From an uncultured Bacteroidales bacterium (GTDB taxonomy: Bacteria; Bacteroidota; Bacteroidia; Bacteroidales; UBA932): a stretch of DNA of 47,882 bases. The notes beneath the pieces were generated by a model. It saw nothing but the letters and a program-made list of their open reading frames with translations. It was not told the DNA's origin and ran no database searches. Position 1 is the stretch's first letter, and each line of letters starts with the position of its first letter. The translations under genes were made by a program, and so were the position numbers. Location of the stretch: the NCBI GenBank assembly GCA_946410455.1, contig CAMKAJ010000018.1, positions 1-47,882 of the forward strand. Reading direction: 5' to 3'. Positions 40,808 to 47,882 of the stretch are shown here, one piece after another.

Positions 40808-42274
40808 ATGATTTTTGGAAGAAGAACCGAACAGGAACGTCTACAGCACGCCTACGAATCTGATTATTCCCGCCTTGTAATAATATATGGAAGACGGAGA
40901 GTTGGAAAAACATTCCTAATAAACGAAACTTTCCGCGGCAGGATGTTTTTTGAGCATACCGGAGAATATATATCGCCGGAAAAGAACACCAAAACGGCTA
41001 GTGAGATGCTTGAGCAGGAACTCCGCGCATTCCGGGACTCCCTCGTTCGGCACGGACTTAGCCCTTGCCCGCAACCGGCCGACTGGCGAGAGGCTTTCGA
41101 GTTGCTTAAGGACCTGGTCGGTGCGGAAGACATATCAGCTGAACATCCGATCAAAAAGGTTCTCTTCCTGGATGAACTGTCCTGGATGGAAACGCCGGAA
41201 TCGGACTTTCTTCCTATGCTCTCTTCGTTTTGGAACGGATGGGCCTCCAAACGCCACGACATTCTGCTGATCGTCTGTGCATCTTCCACATCCTGGATTT
41301 TTAAGAAATTCCTTGCAGATAAGGGAGGGCTCTACCGCAGGCAATCGGACATCCTGAATATAAAACCATTCAATCTTCGTGAGTGCGAGGAGTTCGCCGA
41401 AAGCAAGCATCTCGCCATGTCCCGAAAGAACATCATGGAAGCCTATATGATCTTGGGCGGCATTCCATACTATTGGGATGAATTCCTCCCGATGGATACG
41501 GTGGCAAGCGGCGTGAACCGCATGTTTTTCGGGGATTCTCCCACCCTGGACAATGAATTTGAGATGCTCTACAGGGTCGCATTTGAACAACCGTTGCCCT
41601 ATGTGAAGGTAATCAACGCGTTATCCGGCAAAGGCTGTGGCATGCTGCGGGAGGAGATTATCAAGGAAAGTGGACTGGGAGACGGAGGGACCTTGTCCAC
41701 CATCCTTGAAGATTTGGAGAAAGCAGGATTCATACGCCGTTACACGGCTTTCGGGAAAGCCAAAAAGGATTCCATGTACCAGTTGATTGATAACTTTACG
41801 CTATTCTACTTCAAATTCCTGAAGGATGGCATCCGCTACTGCGACGATTTCTCGCAGATTCCATCCAAACTTTTTGATAATTGGGCAGGCCACGCTTTCG
41901 AAAGACTCTGCCTTCTCCACGCGGAACAAATCAAAAAGAAGCTTGGTATCAGCGGAATTCCTACACACGTCTGCTCCTGGCAATGCAAAAAGGATCCACA
42001 AAATGGAATAGAGGGTGCGCAGGTTGATCTAGTCATCGACAAGGGCAGCCTTGGAGTCACTCTCTGCGAGATGCGTTTTTACGAGGATGACTATCCTCTC
42101 TCAGAGAAGGACGAGAAGGATTTCGCACGAAGAAGGAATTCATTCCGTGCTGTCACGAAAACACGTAAACCAATACAGACAATACTCGTAACAACGTATG
42201 GTATTGTCAGGAACAAGTATTCCGCAGTTGTGAACGCCGTCGTTACGGCCGATGACCTATTTGCCAAGAACTGA
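40808..42274 (+). CDS. AAA-type ATPase with DUF234-like nuclease-fold C-terminus
   Basis: 488 residues. Walker A is GRRRVGKT (28-35), Walker B is VLFLDE (118-123), and an arginine-rich sensor region follows (ASSTSWIFKKF). A winged helix sits in the middle (EEIIKESGLGDGGTLSTILEDLEKAGFIRRY). The C-terminal part has GAQVDLVID then LCEMRFYE, the D-x(n)-E-x-R/K pattern of a PD-(D/E)XK-like fold. Such ATPases are widespread, highly exchanged and of unclear function. The resemblance to archaeal-type ATPases points to transfer. The sigma factor starts 18 nt later but is probably a separate unit. Confidence 0.85.
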   Translation: MIFGRRTEQERLQHAYESDYSRLVIIYGRRRVGKTFLINETFRGRMFFEHTGEYISPEKNTKTASEMLEQELRAFRDSLVRHGLSPCPQPADWREAFELLKDLVGAEDISAEHPIKKVLFLDELSWMETPESDFLPMLSSFWNGWASKRHDILLIVCASSTSWIFKKFLADKGGLYRRQSDILNIKPFNLRECEEFAESKHLAMSRKNIMEAYMILGGIPYYWDEFLPMDTVASGVNRMFFGDSPTLDNEFEMLYRVAFEQPLPYVKVINALSGKGCGMLREEIIKESGLGDGGTLSTILEDLEKAGFIRRYTAFGKAKKDSMYQLIDNFTLFYFKFLKDGIRYCDDFSQIPSKLFDNWAGHAFERLCLLHAEQIKKKLGISGIPTHVCSWQCKKDPQNGIEGAQVDLVIDKGSLGVTLCEMRFYEDDYPLSEKDEKDFARRRNSFRAVTKTRKPIQTILVTTYGIVRNKYSAVVNAVVTADDLFAKN

Positions 42275-42292
42275 CAGCAGGAAGCCTCATTT

Positions 42293-42841
42293 ATGAACAC
42301 TAATAAAAACATAGAGATTCTCTTCCGCCAGCACTATAAACCGCTTTGCATGTATGCCCTGCATTATCTGGAGAATATCGACGCAGCTGAAGATGTAGTC
42401 CAAGAGGTCTTCATCAAGTTTTGGGAGGCAGTGCCGTCTGCAGGAAGCGAGAAATCATACCTATATACGATGACGCGTAACCGCTGCATAGACATTCTTC
42501 GCAAGGCTGATCGAGTGAGCCCGATGCAGGCAGATGTTCCTGAAGCCCTGTCAGATGAACAGATAACCGAGCGGTCTGAACTGGAAGTCCGGCTCTGGGA
42601 TGCGATAGACAGGCTGCCGAAAAGACGCAGGGAACTGCTTCTTATGAGCAAAGGAGAAGGCCTTAAATATGAAGAGATTTCAGAGCGAACCGGCCTTTCA
42701 GTAAATACAGTCCGCAACCAGATAGCCCGTGCGCTCAAAACCCTTCGTTCCAACGCCTCCGAAATCCTTCCGATGGTACTTTTTGCCGGACTTTTCGTCT
42801 ATATGGTAAAAAGAGACCTTTATGAAGGACGATATTCTTGA
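42293..42841 (+). CDS. ECF-family RNA polymerase sigma factor
   Basis: 182 residues. Region 2 (DAAEDVVQEVFIKFWE, with the LENIDAAEDVVQEVF core) and region 4 (LPKRRRELLLMSKGEGLKYEEISERTGLSVNTVRNQIARALKTLR) are complete. A hydrophobic tail (EILPMVLFAGLFVYMV) ends the protein, as in some Bacteroidota ECF factors. It directs transcription of the receptor genes that follow, probably under control of the FecR-like anti-sigma, whose start overlaps it by 20 nt. Confidence 0.93.
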   Translation: MNTNKNIEILFRQHYKPLCMYALHYLENIDAAEDVVQEVFIKFWEAVPSAGSEKSYLYTMTRNRCIDILRKADRVSPMQADVPEALSDEQITERSELEVRLWDAIDRLPKRRRELLLMSKGEGLKYEEISERTGLSVNTVRNQIARALKTLRSNASEILPMVLFAGLFVYMVKRDLYEGRYS

Positions 42842-43607
42842 ATTCGTAGCCCGCTACTTCAGGCCAGGCGCCCTTGACATGAGGCGCGCCTGGCGGCACA
42901 TCAGTACCGGAAGACGTAGCATGTGGCCTTCGATGTATGCCGTAGCCTTCGCACTTGCAGCCATCGTAACCGGCGTTTTTTTATTCACACACGGCAATAC
43001 TGAATGGACGGATATTCCATCTTCGGCGACGTCGCAAACAGTCGTTTTGCCCGACGGCTCCCTCTGCATCCTCGCCCCAGGATCCACCCTCTCGTTTCAC
43101 AAAAAGCACTTCGCCCACAATGACAGGGACGTGCACATGAAGGGTAAGGTATTTTTTGAAGTCGAATGCAATGCCAAGTTGCCCTTCAGAATCCTGACAT
43201 CCGACGCCGTCGTTTCAGTGCTCGGAACCTGTTTCCAGGTGCTGCATAGTACAGACAGCACTTGCGTAGATGTAGTAAGTGGATCCGTATCGCTGGCCGC
43301 TTCTGCATATCCGGAAAGTGGTGTAATTCTCGGAGCGGGTATGCACGCATCACTTGCCGCCGGTGCATCCAGTCCGCACATTTCCAAGTCCGGCAGCAGC
43401 AATCCTGCCGCATGGGCCAACCACCTGTTTTCATATAATGGGACTCCGCTGGCCGCTGTCCTTCAAGACCTTTCAGAATGTTTTGGGTGCACTCTCAGCT
43501 GCGATGAGACGGACCGTAATCTTACCGGAAGCTTCCGCGCCGAATCGGTGTCTGAAGCAGTAAGCATCATAGAAGAAACCATTAACGTAAAGATAACGAT
43601 ACAATGA
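42822..43607 (+). CDS. FecR-like anti-sigma/sigma-regulator
   Basis: 261 residues. A short cytoplasmic N-terminus with the sigma-binding region (about 1-34) is followed by one membrane helix (about 39-56) and a periplasmic FecR domain: TVVLPDGSLCILAPGSTL, then VHMKGKVFFEVECNAKLPFRI and TSDAVVSVLGTCFQV. The end (NGTPLAAVLQDLSECFGCTLSC to VKITIQ) is the receptor-signalling STN-like domain. It would pass ligand occupancy of the TonB receptor to the sigma factor. Its stop overlaps the receptor start by 4 nt. Confidence 0.92.
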   Translation: MKDDILEFVARYFRPGALDMRRAWRHISTGRRSMWPSMYAVAFALAAIVTGVFLFTHGNTEWTDIPSSATSQTVVLPDGSLCILAPGSTLSFHKKHFAHNDRDVHMKGKVFFEVECNAKLPFRILTSDAVVSVLGTCFQVLHSTDSTCVDVVSGSVSLAASAYPESGVILGAGMHASLAAGASSPHISKSGSSNPAAWANHLFSYNGTPLAAVLQDLSECFGCTLSCDETDRNLTGSFRAESVSEAVSIIEETINVKITIQ

Positions 43608-46225
43608 AAAGAGTGTTTCTGCTATTGGCTGCCCTGTGCTTTTCGTCATTGTTACTTGCGCAGGACCGGATTCTGGATGCAATTGAAAACAGGTTCGGCA
43701 TCCATTTCATATATGACTCATCTCTTAGTCACAAGTTGGAAAAGCTGAAGCCCAAGCCGGCAGCCACCCTCGAAGCGTCTCTTAAACAGACCTTCACCGG
43801 AACGGGAATCGACTGGCAGGTGCGGGGTTCCAACGTCATCCTCAAGCCTTCACGGAAGCCCGTGCGTTACGGGGGAACTGTGACCTTGAGCGGATACGTC
43901 ACCGACTCGTCATCATCTGAAATCCTAATAGGCGCAGGCGTACTGGCTGAGGGCGGCCGAGGCTTAAGTACAGGGGCAGTCACCAACGAATACGGCTTCT
44001 ACACCATTACCCTGCCGGCCGGCCTTTACGACATTCGTGCCGCCCAACTTGGATATGCAGATTATGAGGCTTCCGTTTATATCAGGCGCGACACTACCAT
44101 CAACATCGCGCTGGAATTCAATGCCCGGCTCGACCCCGCCCGTATCGTCTCCAGAAAAGACGCAGGCCTGCAGTCGGTGCTTCCCGGGGCCATTGAAGTA
44201 CCGGTACTGCAGCTCAAGAATACTCCGTCGCTCCTCGGCGAGGCCGACCTGGTGAAGGCGCTGCAGCTCCTGCCGGGCGTGCAGGGCGGCGTTGAAGGTT
44301 TCTCAGGCTTGCATGTACGTGGCGGCGGCCCGGAGCAGAATCTGGTGCTGCTCGACGGCGTACCGGTTTACAATATGGACCATATGCTCGGCTTGTTCTC
44401 CATTTTCCAGCCCGAAGCGGTAAAGGATGTCTCTCTCTACAAAGGGGCCTTCCCCGCACGCTACGGAGGCCGGGTCTCCAGCATACTCGACATACGCACC
44501 AACGACGGCAACATGAAGCAGACGCACGGCTCTTTCTCCGTGGGCGTACTCAACGACAAGTTCCATCTGGAGGGTCCGATAATCAAGGACCGCCTGAGCT
44601 ACAGCGTCAGCGCCAGAGGCATTCACAGCATCATTGCCGAGCCCTTCCTTCGATTGTTCCTAAAGGATACGTACGTCAATTATTATTACTATGACCTCAA
44701 CGGCAAGCTCTGCTGGAGACTGTCGGATGTCGACAGGTTTTACCTAGGGGTCTATCACGGAAGGGACAATGGCGCCTACAGGCGTAACACGGAATGGACA
44801 GAGAGCAGGCTGGACGGCAATGAACTGATCAAAGAAGAGACAGATCTCTCTCTTGGCTGGGGCAACACCGTAGGTTCGCTCCGCTGGAACCACGTTATCG
44901 GGGGCAAGCTTTTCTCCAACTCCACGGTCTTCTACAACAACTACAATATGAAAGCCGGATTGGGGAACAACCATCTTGTATTTCTGAACGGCTCCGATCT
45001 GTCCAATTCCTGGAGCATCGATTATAATTCCGGCATTACGGATATAGGAGCAAGGTCCGACTTCGACTGGATTCCGTCTGCACAACATCTGGTCAAGTTC
45101 GGTGCTGAATATATGTATCACCACTTCCGCCCTGAGGCGTATACGGCCACTGTTGCCGCGGTCCACGATGATACATATGAGGAAAGCGGAGAGGATAAAA
45201 ACACGTACAACGGAAACGAAGCGTCCCTATATATAGAAGATAATATGCAGATAGGTTCCCGCCTTAGCTTTAATCCCGGGCTGCGTTTCACCATGTTCAA
45301 TACCCAAGGCAGGTATTATTGGTCATTGGAACCGCGGGCCGCGGTCAAATTCGATGCCGGAGCCGGTATTTCACTTAAGGGAGGATATTCCCGAATGTCA
45401 CAGTATGTCCATCTGCTATCTTCTACCATAATACCGCTGCCTATTGATATCTGGGTGCCGGTCACTGCCGACATTGCGCCGGTCACATCCGATCAGTTTA
45501 CTCTTGGGGCTTATTACGATGGCCTCAAAGGATGGGAGTTTTCCGTGGAAGCTTATTATAAGCCGATGCATAACCTATTGGAATTCAAGGAGGGTGTGAT
45601 GTTCCTCGCTAATACCGCTGGATGGGAGAATCAAGTTGAGCCGGGAGACGGTCTTGCCAAGGGCCTTGAATTCTTCGTACGGAAGACTTCCGGTGCCACG
45701 ACGGGGTGGGTTTCCTATACCCTTGCTAAAAGCGAGCGTGTTTTCCCGGATGGATCAATCAACCTCGGTCGGCCATATCCATATAAGTACGACCGACGTC
45801 ATAGCGTCAATGTGGTGGTCAACCATAAGTTTTCCGAAAGGGTGGACCTGGCTGTTTCTTGGGTGTTCTATTCCGGAAGCTGGATGACGGTACCCATGCG
45901 CCATACGAAAATAATGGTACCGGAGGAAGGATGGGGCGGACATGTCAGTTACAATACAGCCAGGAACAATTACAACCTGCCTTCCACCCACAGGCTAAAC
46001 ATCGGAGTGAATCTCAGGCGCCCTACGAAGCGGGGAGGAGAATCCGTCTGGAACCTCAGCCTGTACAATGCTTACAACGCCATGAACCCCAATCTGATGT
46101 TTTATAATTACGATTCATATGTTAATCCCGACGAAAAGCTGACTATAGACAAGGATGTGGTCTTTCTCACAAAAGTAACAATCCTTCCGATAATCCCCGC
46201 TTTCAGTTATTCCCTTACGTTTTGA
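43604..46225 (+). CDS. TonB-dependent receptor with STN signalling domain
   Basis: 873 residues. Order: signal peptide (to about 19), STN domain (about 20-85, DAIENRFGIHFIYDSSL to GIDWQVRGSNVIL), CarboxypepD_reg-like domain (about 95-180), plug (about 195-310, with LLPGVQGGVEGFSGLHVRGG and LLDGVPVYN), and a beta-barrel ending in YSLTF, a typical aromatic end. The STN domain fits transenvelope signalling to the FecR-like protein encoded just upstream. There is no SusD gene. A DUF4249 lipoprotein gene follows instead. This pairing is recurrent in Bacteroidota; the ligand is unknown, possibly a metal complex or peptide. Confidence 0.92.
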   Translation: MKRVFLLLAALCFSSLLLAQDRILDAIENRFGIHFIYDSSLSHKLEKLKPKPAATLEASLKQTFTGTGIDWQVRGSNVILKPSRKPVRYGGTVTLSGYVTDSSSSEILIGAGVLAEGGRGLSTGAVTNEYGFYTITLPAGLYDIRAAQLGYADYEASVYIRRDTTINIALEFNARLDPARIVSRKDAGLQSVLPGAIEVPVLQLKNTPSLLGEADLVKALQLLPGVQGGVEGFSGLHVRGGGPEQNLVLLDGVPVYNMDHMLGLFSIFQPEAVKDVSLYKGAFPARYGGRVSSILDIRTNDGNMKQTHGSFSVGVLNDKFHLEGPIIKDRLSYSVSARGIHSIIAEPFLRLFLKDTYVNYYYYDLNGKLCWRLSDVDRFYLGVYHGRDNGAYRRNTEWTESRLDGNELIKEETDLSLGWGNTVGSLRWNHVIGGKLFSNSTVFYNNYNMKAGLGNNHLVFLNGSDLSNSWSIDYNSGITDIGARSDFDWIPSAQHLVKFGAEYMYHHFRPEAYTATVAAVHDDTYEESGEDKNTYNGNEASLYIEDNMQIGSRLSFNPGLRFTMFNTQGRYYWSLEPRAAVKFDAGAGISLKGGYSRMSQYVHLLSSTIIPLPIDIWVPVTADIAPVTSDQFTLGAYYDGLKGWEFSVEAYYKPMHNLLEFKEGVMFLANTAGWENQVEPGDGLAKGLEFFVRKTSGATTGWVSYTLAKSERVFPDGSINLGRPYPYKYDRRHSVNVVVNHKFSERVDLAVSWVFYSGSWMTVPMRHTKIMVPEEGWGGHVSYNTARNNYNLPSTHRLNIGVNLRRPTKRGGESVWNLSLYNAYNAMNPNLMFYNYDSYVNPDEKLTIDKDVVFLTKVTILPIIPAFSYSLTF

Positions 46226-46233
46226 TAATTAAG

Positions 46234-47325
46234 ATGAAAAAGATTTATCTGTTCTGTGCATTGCTTCTGGCAGCGGGCTGTACGTCGCGCCTTGATCTTC
46301 GTTCCGGGGAGCCGGAGAGTCTTCTTGTCCTCAACGCAAGGCTGCGTACGGACGAATCCTGGCACCGCGTTGAAGTCTATATGAGCAAACTACGTGAGAC
46401 TTCTTGCGAGTATGTAGATGATGCGGAAGTGGATGTATACATCAACGGGAGCCTTTCTTGTCAGGCCCACACTTACACTTATGAGACTTTTCCGGCCCGT
46501 CCGGCAAATGATTACCATCAAATGTTCAAGTATGGCTTCCAGGCCGGCTATTATTTCAATGCCGAATTGGGCGAAGGGGACGAAATAAGGATAGTGGCTA
46601 CAAGGGGGGAACTTCAAGCAAGTGCGCAGGTAACTGTGCCTGGTGCAGTGGAACTTCTAGCAGTAGATACCGTCACAGTGAAGCAGAACCCATATTTTGA
46701 TGGTTCAGATGCTCTGGAGTGTACGCTCAAGCTGAAGGACGTTCAAGGAGAAGACAATTGGATGCGTCTGCTGCTTGACTATCATATAGAGGAAGTGTCT
46801 CATCACAATAGTGCTCCAGACACACTCAGGATGATCACCACTATGTACAATCTGCCGATGTATTTTGATGATGACCTTAATTTGAGAGGCGGGTTCCATT
46901 CTTCACGAGAGCAGTCCGCCTTGAACGAGACCGCCCTGAACCTTCCTCTTGTCACTAACAAGTATTGCATCTTCACCGACGACGGTTTCAAGGATTCGGA
47001 ATATAAAGCTCTTGTGTACCTGAAATCAAATAGTTTCTATATCCCGCTACCTCATCCGGATTACGACATGTCCTTCACCTCCAGTGTGACCTTCCGCTTA
47101 CTTACGTTCAACAGAGATGAGTACCTGTTTTATCAGGCATATACAAATGCAATAACAAACGGAACTCTGTCTGCCGGAACCACGTCCCAGATCCTGTTCG
47201 AGCCGGTGACTTTTCCGAGCAACGTTGACGGTGGACTTGGCTTTGTTTGCGTCGAATCCGCTTCGAGCATCAGCCTCGATTTCAGCAGGGAAATTGGATC
47301 ACGTCCAAAACCCTGTGGGCGTTGA
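46234..47325 (+). CDS. DUF4249-type outer-membrane lipoprotein
   Basis: 363 residues. Signal peptide MKKIYLFCALLLAAGC with the lipobox LAAGC (Cys16), so the mature protein is lipid-anchored, probably at the cell surface. The body matches DUF4249: LVLNARLRTDESWHRVEVYMSK at the start and PVTFPSNVDGGLGFV at the end. The ATG at 46234 is preferred over a TTG inside the receptor stop. It is the last gene of the sigma-FecR-receptor operon and is thought to be the receptor's ligand-binding or accessory partner. The final residues SREIGSRPKPCGR look unlike the family's usual end and may be a short readthrough into new sequence. Confidence 0.8.
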   Translation: MKKIYLFCALLLAAGCTSRLDLRSGEPESLLVLNARLRTDESWHRVEVYMSKLRETSCEYVDDAEVDVYINGSLSCQAHTYTYETFPARPANDYHQMFKYGFQAGYYFNAELGEGDEIRIVATRGELQASAQVTVPGAVELLAVDTVTVKQNPYFDGSDALECTLKLKDVQGEDNWMRLLLDYHIEEVSHHNSAPDTLRMITTMYNLPMYFDDDLNLRGGFHSSREQSALNETALNLPLVTNKYCIFTDDGFKDSEYKALVYLKSNSFYIPLPHPDYDMSFTSSVTFRLLTFNRDEYLFYQAYTNAITNGTLSAGTTSQILFEPVTFPSNVDGGLGFVCVESASSISLDFSREIGSRPKPCGR

Positions 47326-47370
47326 GGTTCTGGATTCCGGACCCAAATGACCCTTGCACTTGGGGGAAAA

Positions 47371-47637
47371 AACCGAGGGGATAGAGCAGAGTGCCTTGCG
47401 GCACGATTCAGTGCTAAACTATTTCAGATACCTCTAATAACTGCGATAGTGGCTCCGAACCTTCTCAAGTTTTCCGTTACGGTGACGTGTGTACGCCCTT
47501 ACCCGGACAAATCTCACTACCTCCACTCCAATGGAGATTTGAATCAGCATCGTATGTGCTCTCATAAGTGATATGGATTTTAATTGTTAACGAGTGAGAG
47601 AGCAATCGAGGCTTTCATTCAGTACCTCCCCTCGGTT
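47371..47637. mobile_element. Possible miniature inverted-repeat element
   Basis: The 11-bp sequence aaccgagggga (47371-47381) recurs inverted at 47627-47637 (tcccctcggtt), 267 bp end to end. Between them there is no gene; a small gtgcc/ggcac hairpin (about 47391-47404) lies inside. No clear target-site duplication is visible. Eleven bases of repeat could be chance, so this is a weak call. 47326-47370 holds nothing recognisable. Confidence 0.25.
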
Positions 47638-47650
47638 AAGGGCTTTTGAA

Positions 47651-47717
47651 ATATAAAACAGGCACCCATTTAGAGGCTGGATGCCTGTTATTTGTTAACA
47701 ATCGTGATTCCAAATCA
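47651..47717 (-). ncRNA. Candidate small RNA with own promoter and terminator
   Basis: Minus strand: after the promoter at 47724-47753, transcription would start near 47717, pass a short stem-loop gtgatt/aatcac partly at the start, and reach a terminator hairpin aacaggca/tgcctgtt (47657-47689, with extra ccca/tgg pairs) followed by TTTTAT. That defines an RNA of about 65 nt. No frame of use lies in it. It could instead be the leader end of a transposon. Confidence 0.35.
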
Positions 47718-47723
47718 CTTCTG

Positions 47724-47753
47724 CAAAGGTAAGCATTTTTCCGACACCTCCAA
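47724..47753 (-). promoter_or_regulatory. Minus-strand promoter near the window end
   Basis: TTG (47751-47753), 19 bp, TACCTTTG (47724-47731): an ideal Bacteroidota promoter with no gene within reach on the minus strand. 47754-47882 shows no gene that I can support. Confidence 0.55.
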
Positions 47754-47882
47754 GTCCTCTCCGAAAATATTTCCATTTTTTTATTCCACCCCGCTGGATT
47801 TAAGGCCCTTGAAGACGTTTCAATGGTCCGGTAGTTTGACAGTATAATTTTCGATTTTTTCACCAGAAGGCCCTCCAGGGTC

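Noticed and set aside
40808..42274. Complete toxin-antitoxin pair formed by the AAA ATPase and the RhuM remnant
   Set aside because: They are on opposite strands, the RhuM frame is broken after about 35 residues, and no such pairing is known to me.

Overview
This window reads as a stretch of a Bacteroidales (Bacteroidota) chromosome, probably gut- or rumen-associated. Reasons: about a dozen Bacteroidota-type promoters (-7 box TAnnTTTG, sometimes with a -33 TTG 18-19 bp upstream); few Shine-Dalgarno sequences; outer-membrane families typical of the phylum (two CarboxypepD_reg-type TonB receptors, a Porin_10-like porin, DUF4249, FecR/ECF pairs); and the tatD-ansA-exbB-exbD-exbD gene order. Species cannot be named. 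No rRNA, tRNA, CRISPR array or complete insertion sequence was found.

Layout. 1-2.06 kb: repeat copy and terminator, a DUF362-type lipoprotein gene that looks internally deleted, and a 3-hydroxyacyl-CoA dehydrogenase. 2.09-8.05 kb is accessory: a RhuM remnant, a hairpin-rich intergenic region, a minus-strand operon (TonB receptor, crcB fluoride channel, GNAT), a Fic gene, a truncated ogt, and four copies (A at 1-94, D, B, C) of a dispersed element consisting of a short conserved peptide-coding stretch next to a copy-specific hairpin. 8.2-28 kb is mostly housekeeping: ftsB-tmk-DoxX (minus); nucleotidyltransferase, CPBP protease, porin, FtsX permease (plus); nudix-queA (minus); SRPBCC and RsmF-like methyltransferase; dprA-tatD-ansA-exbB-membrane protein-exbD-exbD; asnS; udk; TonB-like protein. 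28-36.1 kb: a minus operon (47-residue secreted peptide, FAD oxidoreductase, cytidylate-kinase-like) and a plus operon (lipoprotein, acyl-CoA ligase, dCMP deaminase, S41 protease, NAGPA-like protein). 36.2-42.3 kb is accessory: a gene-free hairpin and tandem-repeat region bounded by two copies of a 35-bp motif, a second Fic gene, an orphan C-terminal fragment, a GH127-type arabinofuranosidase, a second RhuM remnant with a third copy of the 35-bp motif, and an AAA ATPase. 42.3-47.3 kb is a complete cell-surface signalling operon (ECF sigma, FecR anti-sigma, STN-TonB receptor, DUF4249 lipoprotein). The last 0.5 kb has no convincing gene but holds a possible small RNA and a possible miniature inverted-repeat element.

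How it works together. The exbB/exbD cluster plus the TonB-like protein could energise the two TonB receptors. The sigma/FecR/receptor operon would sense and import an unknown ligand. The GH127 enzyme releases L-arabinose from plant glycans. The two Fic genes, RhuM remnants and AAA ATPase are typical exchangeable genes, and here they lie beside repeats. The best candidates for something undescribed are the dispersed peptide-plus-hairpin element, the 35-bp-motif-bounded hairpin array upstream of the second Fic gene, and the 47-residue secreted peptide gene.
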